NCBI GenBank assembly: GCA_963556695.1
Contig: CAUWAG010000010.1
Location: 1,798,001 to 1,862,000 of the forward strand
Length of the DNA: 64,000 nucleotides
Direction of reading: 5' to 3'
Source of the DNA: Anthostomella pinea
Taxonomy: Eukaryota; Ascomycota; Sordariomycetes; Xylariales; Xylariaceae
The notes beneath the pieces are model-generated. The model was not told the DNA's origin. It worked only from the letters and a program-made list of their open reading frames with translations, and made no database searches. This document shows positions 1 to 9,264 of the stretch, piece by piece; position 1 is the first letter of the stretch; every line of letters begins with the position of its first letter. The translations under genes were made by a program, and so were the position numbers.

Positions 1-321
1 GAACAAGGTGCGACTTGGACACAACACAGCAGAACACAGCACTATGCAGCACAACAAGATACAACACAGCGGATGATGGAACCAAGCCGAACCAATTTAT
101 GGTCGGCGACTTTGATGATGTGTATTGAGATTATCTAGCTCTATGAGAGAAGGGACATAGTCACATAGGAAGCAGCATGGTCTATGGCAAGAGTCTAAAG
201 CTATACTAGTACGTCTCTGGATTGGCCGCATTGATGCGTTACCCGAAGAACACCACGAGGAGGTTCCAGAGTCCGATTTTCGTCCTTCATTAGATGGTCA
301 TGTCATATGGCTGTGACAGTG

Positions 322-323
<2 letters not shown>

Positions 324-353
<30 letters not shown>
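324..353. repeat. Poly-C homopolymer, 30 bases
   Basis: An unbroken run of 30 C (30 G on the minus strand) is directly visible. A run this long is rare in fungal DNA. Its length may also be inexact because of sequencing or assembly error. Confidence 0.9.
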
Positions 354-355
<2 letters not shown>

Positions 356-646
356 ATGTTCGTAGATCGGGGTAGGACTTGTCAGATAGATGGCAGAAGT
401 AGATGGTTATTAGATGGCAAGATAAATGGCGAAGTAAATGGCAAGCAGTTTAGTCTCATGCTGGAGAAGGCAGTTTCAACAATCGTACCAAGGATGGAAG
501 CAGTTTGTCAATCATGTTCAGGATACAAGCAGTTTAAAGTCATGCTGAGGAGGGGAGCCACCTCCGAAGAGAGTGGCTGCGGACGGTTTTGGTACGGGGA
601 AACGTCTGTCCTCGGAGGGGCACTTATTACACGCAGCCCGCGTGCC

Positions 647-818
647 GAGAATTTTAACGAGATCGCGAGGGCTCGTGGTGCAGTTTTATCTCGTGCCAAG
701 GAGAGGACACTTTGGGTGCGCTAAGCGCACCCACCCGTAGATTACGCGCACCCGCGCGGGGAGACTTTTGACGAGATCGCCCAATCTCGTGGCAGTTTTA
801 TCTCATGTCAAGGAGATG
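647..818. repeat. Imperfect direct duplication, two copies about 114 bp apart
   Basis: A segment of about 58 bp starting at 647 (GAGAATTTTAACGAGATCGC, then CTCGTG, CAGTTTTATCTC and CAAGGAGA) recurs from 761 with a few substitutions and indels. GCGCACCC motifs lie between the copies. It looks like a diverged local tandem duplication of non-coding sequence. Confidence 0.65.
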
Positions 819-1189
819 TCGAAGCGGCGGCGAGTTCGGACAGGAAGGGCGGCGAGCGGTCGAAAGGGTGCGTCGGCGAGGAGATGGGTGATGAGGGCGG
901 CGACGAGGTCGAGAGGAAGGGCGGCGACGAGGTAGGTGAGGTATGTCGGCAAGACAGGACGGGGGCGAAGGCGAGGGTGAAGGTGGACTATGACAGGGAT
1001 TGCAAAGGAGAGAAGGCAAAGGGAAGAGGGGAGGGGTGCAGTGACTCACAAAACGACAGATAATCCGAAGTGGAAAGTTTTCACTAAGAGTTAGCGTGGT
1101 CAGCAAATGGGAGTGAGTCAGAGCGAGGAACGGAGAGCGATGATGGCGGTAGAGTCGGCGAAGAAGAAGCTGATGGCGATGGAGTTGCC

Positions 1190-1560
1190 GAAGTAGAAGT
1201 TGAGGTATTGCGGTAGAAGTAGGATGACATGCGGGAGGAAGAAGTTGATGTATTGCGGAAGAGAAGTAGGATGACATGCGGGAGGAAGAAGTCGAGGTAT
1301 TGCGGAAAAAGAAGTTGGATGACATGCGGAGGACAGAGTAGAAGTCGAGGAGTTGCGAAAGTAGAAGTATGGGAGTGGCGGAAGAGAAGTCGAGGAGTTG
1401 CGGAAGAAGAAGCGTGGGAGTGGCGGAGTAGAAGTTGAGGAGTTGCGGAAGAAGGAGTATGGGAGTGGCGAGAGAGACGTTGAGGTATTGCGGAAGTAGA
1501 AGTTTGGGAGGATGAAGTTGATGAGTTGCGGAGAAGAAGTTGATGTGGATGGATTGGGGT
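1190..1560. repeat. Purine-rich minisatellite, about 45-bp units
   Basis: About seven to eight degenerate units share the core GAAGT(T/C)GAGG(A/T)(G/T)TTGCGGAAG. Two subtypes exist: the first units end in GGATGACATGCGGGAGG and later ones in TATGGGAGTGGCGGA. The plus strand is almost entirely G and A over hundreds of bases, giving strong strand asymmetry. Frames through it encode basic or acidic low-complexity peptides and I do not regard them as genes. Confidence 0.75.
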
Positions 1561-2642
1561 GGAAGAAGTTGATGGAGATGGAGGAGGAAGAGATTGATGA
1601 AGATGGGGGATGGGGGAGGAAGACTTAGCTTGTTGATGGTCGTCGGCGACGATGGATGGTGATGGTGATGGTGATGGCGATATGTGGTCGTGGTGGAGTG
1701 GAATGGAGAAAAGTGGGATGTATGGAAGAGAGAGAAGTTTGGAGCAGAAGTGGGAGAGCTGCCTTAAATATTCGAAAACTCGGTGGGGCTGGATTTACTG
1801 ATTGCAGCCTGAGCACAGAGTTGCAGAACTTGCCCAACCCCGATTTGGACATCAGGAGGTCCCGCTGAGTGATTCTGGCGTGCGGTGATCTGTATGGTTA
1901 CGTGCCTGGTGGGAGGCGTACTGCGATTTTTTTCTATTGGGCGAGGCAAGATCAGTGAAGACGAGAATGCAGATTTATCATTGGCTGCGTGGTTGCGATC
2001 ATGGCTTCTTGTTGCTGCGAGGGATGCCATTGTGTGTGACTATGCGAGGTGGAAAAGGTTGGATGCTGTTCATTGGTAATTGGTGTGATTGTGGAAAAAA
2101 GGGGGGCGGTTCGAAGTGTAATCTGGTTGCAGAGGATCAGGAGGCGTTATTGGTAGGGGGCTAGTGTTGAGTGAGATAATTCCAAACCTTAACTATCACC
2201 GGACTGAGGACTGGGCCACAGCAAGGCAGGTGGTGGTAGGCGGCAGGCGGCAGGCGGTTGGCGGACAGTGGGTATGCACTGGCAGTAGAGCTTGACGAGA
2301 GAGAGGATCGAAAGGAGCGAGATTATATTCGTGGGAAAAGGCATTGTCAAGTAATGCTGTAATGCTGGAACGCTGGAGGGCGAAGAAGAGATCGAACCAG
2401 GCACTGGGCGAGATAAAAAATCAGCATATAGCACTACAAAAGAATAGGGATATCGAAAGCACATCCGCACCCGCAGTCCTGACCCGTGCTGTGATCCTGA
2501 CCTGGGATATGTACATCAATAGAATGCAACCCGCGCGAAGATGTCCTAGAATGACCGAGATACTGTGAAGATAGACCGACATGCAGTGAAGATAGACCTC
2601 AGGCGGCCTGCCACCCTTCCCGTTCATCCAACCTCCAGAGCC

Positions 2643-4050
2643 TCAAGGCCCCTGTGTAACCTCAAGCATAGGCGCCAGCAAGGCCGTAACATTCGGATTG
2701 CGCAAGCCATTCCAGTCGAAATCCATGAGCCCAAAGCCCTCATCGTAATTAACCGTGCCCTCGCGCACATAGTATGAACCCTCGAGGGCCCAAAGCGCCC
2801 ACTCGCCATCATTCCCCGTCACATACTCCTTTAGACAGTCAAGGTATGCCTTGTCATCATCGGTAAGCCCGTCGTCGGGCCCGCCCGTCATGCCGAACCC
2901 GAACTCGGACAGGATCAGCGGCGCCGTGTAGTCCTGGCCCTGCTCGAGCACGAAGCCGTCGAACAGACCCCAGGTCTGCTTCAGCAGCGGGCAGTCACCC
3001 TTGGCGAGCGCGAAAGTAACTGTAAAATCGTACGCGTGCCACTCCCATACATGCTTTCCAGTCCAGGCGGTCCAGTCGAGCGTCCCGACGGTGCGCAGGT
3101 GCGTCAGGTCCGTCGCCGACTGCGTGCCGCCCATGATGACGAGCAGGTCGGCGTTGGCGCCGTGCACGCGCTCGGCGCCCTGCGTCATAAAGCTATACCA
3201 GTCGGCGCGGTCGTTGAAGGTGCCCTGCAGCAGCCACTCGCGCACCTCGTTGCGGAGGCCCATGCCGATTACCCCCGGCTGCGAGGCAGACCACTCGGCC
3301 ATGGCCTGCAGCCCGTCGAGCCAGTTCTGCGTCTTGAAGAAGCGGCTGTTGGCGTCGTTGTAGCCGAAGCCCTCGTCCCACCAGCCGTTGCCGTCGTCGA
3401 TGTTGCCTGGGAGGTGTCAGTGGCGCTGCGTATTGAAGGTTGTCTGGTAGGAACTCGGTCATATCAGGGCAGCAGCGACACGCCTTGGATACGAAGGGCA
3501 AGTAGGATAAGCGCGACCCCGACTACATAAGGCAAGGACAAAACTCACAGCACCAGCTAGCCTTAGATACATGGTTGTCCAAAATCGTCGTGACACCCCT
3601 CTTCCACAGCGCCGCGACGACCTGCTCCCAGACTCCCCTGACCGTCGCCCCAGCCTCTCCCGCGAACGCGTTCTGCGCCACGACGTCGCCATAGATGCCG
3701 TCCATGTCCTCGACGCTCACGCCCGCCGCGTCCGCCGCCGCCGTGAACGCCTCGCCGACGCCGACGTCCGGGGCCAGCGCGTGGTCGATCGAGTACGTCA
3801 GGCGCACGCAGTTGAAGCCCTGCGCGGCCACGAAGTCGGCGATGTAGTCGGCCGACTTCTTGTTCAGGCCCTCGGGCAGGTTTGTCTCCTGGTGGCCGGC
3901 CCAGTTGATGCAGCGCAGCTTCACGCGCGCGCCGTCGGCGTCGAGGATCCAGCGGCCCGATGACGAGAGTGGGAGGGCGGTCTGCGCGAGTGATGCTGCT
4001 GGGAGAAGGCCTAGGCCCAGCGCGGTGGCTAGAAGGGAGAATATTCTCAT
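2643..4050 (-). CDS. Secreted GH5 glycoside hydrolase (cellulase-type)
   Basis: Two exons, 4050-3549 and 3406-2643, are joined across a 142-nt GT-AG intron, giving 421 residues. The start chosen is the ATG directly before a signal peptide (MRIFSLLATALGLGLLPAAS, cleavage near residue 22). The TIM-barrel opening NWAGHQE, the catalytic acid/base Glu at about residue 221 in GLRNE, and the nucleophile Glu at about 335 in ILSEFG match glycoside hydrolase family 5. HVWEWHAYDF carries the usual conserved His-x-Tyr. The splice join gives the continuous reading SWCCNIDDGNGWWDEGFGYN. The likely role is hydrolysis of plant or fungal wall beta-glucan outside the cell; the exact substrate cannot be read from sequence. 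The gene looks intact and stands alone, flanked by repeat-rich and gene-poor DNA. Confidence 0.88.
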
Positions 4051-5408
4051 CGTGGTTGTGGACGGCAAGCAACACCAAGCAGGGGTCGAGTACCGAGGGT
4101 GTAATATAGAGTTGTGGTATGTAGATAGCCCGAGGAGGCCAAGGTTCTGGTGGAAGCTAGAAATATATTCAGAACGAGCCCATCCGAGTGGAGAGCAGCA
4201 AGAGCAAAGAGGAACCAAGTAAGATATGCAGTGGTCTGCTGTATTGTCCACGAGCGCACAGTCCCTGACTTGAAGAAGACCGGATGAAACTCAATCCACA
4301 TAGACTACCTATGCAGTGAATCACTCGATCATCAGCATGCAACAACAACAGAGACAAACGAGCAAAAGCGGATGTGAGGGCAGAAGGTTGATAGCAACCA
4401 AAATTATGATCAAGCCCATCATTGTGAGCAAACTAAACAAGTCAGTGGCAGTCAAAAACCGGTAGCGAAGCAGGAGGCAAGACAGGCCGGGGGGCGTGAC
4501 TGCGATGGGATGGGACCAAGGGTCAATATAGTCGAGCAGACGTTGCAGTTATCCCCTGTCGACGGTCGTCATGATGCGCATTGCCACCCCCTGCTGCAGA
4601 CATACACACTCACCTACACCCACAATTCACCCACCTACGCCCACCTTCCCGATATGCTATACCTGTCACATGCCATAGCATAGCCAGTACGTCGAGGACA
4701 GACAGTGGACGAATAGGCGAACGAAAGGCTACCACGAGATCAGGTCAGGCCGAGGACCACGCCGGTCTCCTGGTCTTTGGACGACAGCGAGGAAACGAAA
4801 ACCCCATCTTTGGCCATCCCAGCGGCACAGAGAAGAGGGACCCCTGACTAGCTGTCATTCGCAGCTAGAACCCGTGGACCCGAGCCAGGCCAGAGGGAGG
4901 TCCTTGTTTTCGGCGGCGCAAATGCATGATCCTGCCAGTAAACCGGGTTCTCTTCTGTCTCCCGTATCTGCATGTCTGCATGTCTGCATGTTTGCGGGGA
5001 AGACAACCAGCAGATCCACGGGCGAGTGATCTTCATCTGCCCGTAACCCCTTCAAGGATCGGAGAAAATAGAATGACAACCAGACTATGTGACTGGTCAC
5101 AGCAGCTCCCCTGCCGCGCTTGCCCCTGTCAGTCAACGGCCAACGTGTTACGCCATTCCGCGTCTAATTGGACTGCCAGCCATCATAATCAAGAAACTGC
5201 ACAGCCATCTTAGCGCTGTTGGTCGACCGACTTCTATGTGGTTACATTTGAGAACCAACAGAGGCACCACCTGCCTGCGATCAAGTGCATGACATTCAAC
5301 CTGCACTTCCACCTCGTACGTGCAGCAATGTCTCTGCCATAGGGATCATCATTGCGACTGTCGACTCCGACTCTGCATTCATTCAGAACATTGAAGTCAT
5401 CGGCGACC
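4051..5408. other. Intergenic, nothing recognised
   Basis: This is the space between the divergent GH5 and thioesterase genes and should contain both promoters. TGCATGTCTGCATGTCTGCA is a small direct repeat at about 4968-4990. No gene, RNA or element could be supported. Confidence 0.5.
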
Positions 5409-6430
5409 ATGGCTCCACACGCCCCTATTGAGGCCTTGGTTGCCCTCAAGCAAGTCCCTGAGTTGGGTCCAGATATTTATGTCAACGCGAAGTATGTCAA
5501 TCACCAAACCTAGCTCCCACATGTGTCTCCTCTCCTTATCAAGGACCTGATGTGTGTCACTCGTTTTCTCACGTGTATCTTCCCCCGAATAGTCCGATGA
5601 CTGCCCAACGGGGAGTGCGGTCGGTTTTCGGCGGTGCCATTATCGCTCTGTCTGTGGCTGCCGCTTCTGCAACGCTGCCTCCGGTATTCAGCGTACATTC
5701 GCTACAATCCACGTTTTTACATGCCGTAAAACCCACCGTGGTCGTCCGTCTTCGCGTCGAACGCACGAGCGACGGGCGCTCATTTGCTTCGCGAGTGGTG
5801 CACGTCAGCCAAGGGGCTGGTGGCAAGTGTGTGCACGTCTCTACAGTCTGCTTCCAAAGAAACGACTTACCGGTCTGAAACGTACTGGATTACGCAGTCG
5901 CGATGCCCGATACAAACGGCTGCCACCCAGACGACATTCCCAAAGAAAAGTTGCAGGAAGCAATAACGGCCGCCATCACCCGCGATGTCCCCTTACTGCA
6001 GTTGAGAGCAGATGAAGAGCCGTTCGACTGGCGACCCTTCGACAACCCGCCCACAGACCGGCCAACCCAATACCGCCAGCGTGGTTTCGTCCGCTCGCCG
6101 CCGCTGTCGTCAGATAACGTGGCCTTGCACCAGTCTGCGCAGGTCTATCTATCAGATACCTACATGCTAGGGTGCGCCTTGAACGCCAGTCCCGCAATGG
6201 TAGGAAGCAAATTGCGGAATGTTGCCATGGGCACAAGCCTTAACCACACTCTCTGGCTTCACGAACCGACGGCCAAGGTGGATGAGTGGATGCTAGGCGA
6301 GCGCGTGACGTCCTGGGGCTCAAACGGACGCGTTCTTATCCATCAGCAGTTTTGGAACGCGTGGAGCGGTCGGCTCGTCATGTCTGGTACTCAGGAGGGT
6401 CTCATTCGGCTGAAAAGTGCCAAGCTCTGA
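5409..6430 (+). pseudogene. Acyl-CoA thioesterase (TesB-type, peroxisomal) with in-frame TGA
   Basis: Exon 1 (5409-5491) starts MAPHAPIEALVALKQVPELG. A 101-nt GT-AG intron (5492-5592) leads into exon 2 (5593-6430). The first hotdog domain is clear in FGGAIIALSVAAASAT, FSVHSLQSTFL and DGRSFASRVVHV. The second is clear in LNHTLWLHEP, DEWMLGERVTSWGSNGR and SGTQEGLIRLK. The C-terminus is SAKL, a PTS1-type peroxisome signal, so the family role would be hydrolysis of acyl-CoA in peroxisomes. A TGA at 5876-5878 (codon 123) interrupts the frame between the hotdog domains, although both sides are in the same frame. I found no intron that removes it without also deleting the CVHVSTVCFQ strand. It may be a nonsense mutation, a sequencing error or readthrough. 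Total length of about 306 codons is normal for the family. Confidence 0.75.
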
Positions 6431-6624
6431 TTCTGGTATGCTAGTACTCATGGTGAAGAGTAGTTTCCGGCCGAATATGTTGCTGAGCCTCGCAGTGATA
6501 ACAACCACCCCTATATAGAACACTCATAAGAAAGGAATGTGACGTGAAGTCGACGACTGCTCACCTGCATACCCTAGAATATATCCAGACATGATCCAAC
6601 TCAAGTGATCAAACCCCCCAGCTG

Positions 6625-6685
6625 TGTTCATTTGACGTATGTTTGTTTGTTTGTTTGTTTGTTTTGTATTTGTTCATTTGACGTA
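6625..6685 (-). mobile_element. (GTTT)n insert flanked by 15-bp target duplication
   Basis: The 15-mer TGTTCATTTGACGTA occurs exactly at 6625-6639 and 6671-6685. Between them is a 31-bp tract of GTTT repeats ending GTTTTGTATT. On the minus strand the insert reads AATACAAAAC(AAAC)n, like the 3' tail of a non-LTR retrotransposon or SINE cut off almost completely at its 5' end. The orientation is inferred from the tail. Confidence 0.55.
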
Positions 6686-7448
6686 ATGAGGCGCGTATCT
6701 AGTGCGTTGAGTCCGGTGAGAGGTGATCAGGTTCCGGCCTTGGAATCACGGTATATTGCATTGCCTCGTTGAGTTTGCTCTCTTGGAACGTGTCTGCCAC
6801 CTTGTCAGTGATTTACGCGGCGACGAAGGAAAGACCTCAGGTGTCAAGATTAGCTGCCCACCAAACCGCGCAACGTGTATCTCCAGACATCACATAATGC
6901 CACGGCTGATGGCCATCGCGTTTCATTGGCACGATGTATCATGTACGTGGTGCCCTCAGCTCATTGTGGCATGATAAACGCACGGAGCACAACATCCCGA
7001 GCCTTGCTGTCGGGGGCCAGATCTGTGCCGAGCTGCAAGACGCACGACATGTGAGATAGCGTGCTTATTGGATGTGATGCGTGGAATTCACCAATACCAC
7101 CTACGCCTCACTCGGGTGTCCTTGGGGTAATGTCAATCGAAGAGAATCCTACCCCAGAACTTGTTCTGCCTTACCAATAAGTTATAATGTAGACCAACGA
7201 AACAACCTGGGCCAGGTCACCCCACACAGGACTCCAGTGCCCGCGCGAATCCACGTGCAGATAGGTAGCTAAGAATAACTTTGGAGCAATGGAAAATCAA
7301 TGTGTCTGGACGGAATATTCCCGCTTGGTTTCTTTCTTGAGATCACATAATGTCCTGTCATTGCGTCCATTCAACATTCATATGGTAGATACTCCCCATC
7401 CAAGAAGCCTGCGGCTCCTGGAAAGAAGCTCCGAGTCAGAGCTTCAAG
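6686..7448. other. Intergenic, nothing recognised
   Basis: This is upstream sequence of the rhodopsin-fold gene. No motif or gene could be supported in it. Confidence 0.45.
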
Positions 7449-8830
7449 ATGGCCGAATTTGCCGACTACTTCGCTTCCCTCTCCCCGACCGAGAAAGAAG
7501 CTGCACTCGACGGTCCTGCCCTCGAGCCACCCGACAATGTTGTGTCAAACTTCGACTCCCCTCCGAACAGAAACCAGCTGTGTTTCACTGTCGTCACCAT
7601 CGGTCTGATCATATCCACTGTTTTTATCCTGATCCGAGCATACGCGAGGGTGTTCTGCATCAAGAAAGTGCATATTGGAGATGGCAAGTGTTCCAGTCCC
7701 TGGTACCGCCTTCCTTGATCTAATCGAATATACAGGACTCATATTTGCAGCGTTCGTATGTATGACTGGGTTAGTACGTCGATTGACACATCTCTAACTT
7801 CAGGGGTCTTATTAGGCACTCTTCGTTGCATACGACTGGGCCTGTTACCGCCTGATTGACTTGACAGGTCTGTTTGTTCACCAGTGGGATATCCGACTGA
7901 GGACCATCTCGGAATTCCAATATGTAGGATTCAATGGGGTTCTTCGTCCATCATTGAACGAGCTGGCTGATGAACAGATTGTCTGTCTACCTGGGCTCCA
8001 ACTTCGCCGGGTCCTCCCTCATGTGCATTCGATCGGCAATCCTCCTGGACTGGATTCGAATATTCGTCCCCTTGAAAACACGCAACGCGTTCTTTTGGAC
8101 AAGCCACGTTCTCCTCTGGGTGATTATTCTATTCTATGGGTCGGAGAAGGTCGCCGAGAATCTCGCCTGCATTCCTCGCCAGAGCATATGGGATCCAACA
8201 GTTCGAGGACGCTGCATGGACAAGAAACTCATAATCCTTGCTACTTCATGCCTGGATCTTGTGGCGGACATGATCATTCTCGCCCTTCCTCAAATGGTCA
8301 TCTGGAAACTCCACTTATCGAAGTCCAAAAAGCTCGGCATCTCCCTCATCTTTGCGATAGGCATTCTGTATGGAACTTATTCCTACCTATTAACCGGTTC
8401 AATTGGGCTGATCATTACTAGTAACTGTGTGGTTGCCATCATCCGCATCGTAACCAGCGTCCGGTATCTGTCCGCCGAAGACTCCACTTACGACGTCGGA
8501 ACCGTGATCCTCGCAGGCCATGCGGAAATGGTACTGCTTTTCGTGGTCGCCTGCGTGCCGGCGGTCCCAAACGCTCTCAGTGGCCTGGGTTGTCTGCACA
8601 CTATCGGCTCATCGCTCAAGTCATGGACGAAGCAATCCCATAGAAGCCGGCAGACAACCCACAGTGGAACAGGAACAACATCGGTTGCTAAGAATGGCGA
8701 CAAGAATATGAAGCCAAGTGCCTATGAGCAACTCGATGGATACAGCCCAGACCCGGTCATTGGAATATGGGGTGTCCAAGGTGTCACCTCCCACGAGTTC
8801 GGACATCGATATCTCGGTCCTCGGACGTAG
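7449..8830 (+). CDS. SAT4-type rhodopsin-fold integral membrane protein
   Basis: Exons read by eye: 7449-7683; 7736-7755 (only 20 nt); 7816-7923; and from about 7978 to 8830. The product resembles the fungal-specific seven-helix rhodopsin domain family. Recognisable parts are a first helix (FTVVTIGLIISTVFILIRAY), then LTGLFVHQWDIRL, the conserved segment IRSAILLDWIRIFVP, the Cys loop of ENLACIP and RCMDKK, and late helices around LILATSCLDLVADMIILALP. The tail is hydrophilic. Intron 1 has a GC donor (GCAAGT). Between 7923 and 7978 I could not find a canonical GT-AG pair that keeps exon 3 and exon 4 in one frame, so there may be an unusual junction or a lesion. The family sits in the plasma membrane; the ligand is unknown. 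No partner gene is adjacent. Confidence 0.65.
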
Positions 8831-9047
8831 ATGACTGCAGTTGCAGCCTTCGTTCTACGCTCACGACCTCAGTCAGGTTTGCGGCGTCTTAGCAACGAAC
8901 ATGACTTACATTGGAGCATGATGTCTCGCGGCTCTTGCGTCACATGCCTGGCCGAGCCACCCTCGTGCTGGAACACCCTGACTAATTGGAACGGCCCGAC
9001 AGCCAACTCCTGTCAAGAGTGCAGACAGCCTATCAGAACCCGCATGG

Positions 9048-9264
9048 TACACTGAACCCTCATAAGTCTCCGTACGCGGCCCTTCCATCAAACAACGGCA
9101 AAATTATCGAATTGGAATAAGCACGCTGGAATAAGCATGAAAAACAAGATATCAACCTAGAGCTGCTTATTACTGTATGCTTATTCCAGTATTTCCAACT
9201 ATCCCACTGGTGGTCTGGAATCTTGTCAACATGCGCGTACGGAGACTGATGAGGGCTGAGTGTA
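9048..9264. mobile_element. MITE copy 1 (TA-flanked, CACTGAACCCTCATAAG termini)
   Basis: A 217-bp unit is bounded by TA at 9048-9049 and 9263-9264. The left terminus is CACTGAACCCTCATAAGTCT followed by CCGTAC. The right terminus is its near-perfect inverse, with a few substitutions. Inside are paired GGAATAAGCA motifs facing paired TGCTTATT motifs. There is no coding capacity. The same family recurs at 30856 and 49751. Confidence 0.9.

Larger units (their letters stand above)
1..2642. other. Gene-free left end, repeat-rich
   Basis: I see no credible coding region here. The first 80 bases are rich in ACAACACAGC-like short repeats. The stretch also holds the poly-C run, the duplicated segment and the purine minisatellite listed separately. 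A (GATGGT)n-like run lies at about 1655-1680, and a run of (GGCGGCA)-like repeats at about 2240-2265. Open frames in 800-1450 come from the repeat and have no protein-like features. Confidence 0.6.

Noticed and set aside
798..1438. Long open frames on both strands in the purine-rich region
   Set aside because: They are by-products of the minisatellite, with low-complexity products and no domain.
5829..5897. A 69-nt in-frame GT-AG segment that would remove the thioesterase TGA
   Set aside because: It would also delete the conserved CVHVSTVCFQ strand of the first hotdog domain, and the donor is weak, so I do not model it.
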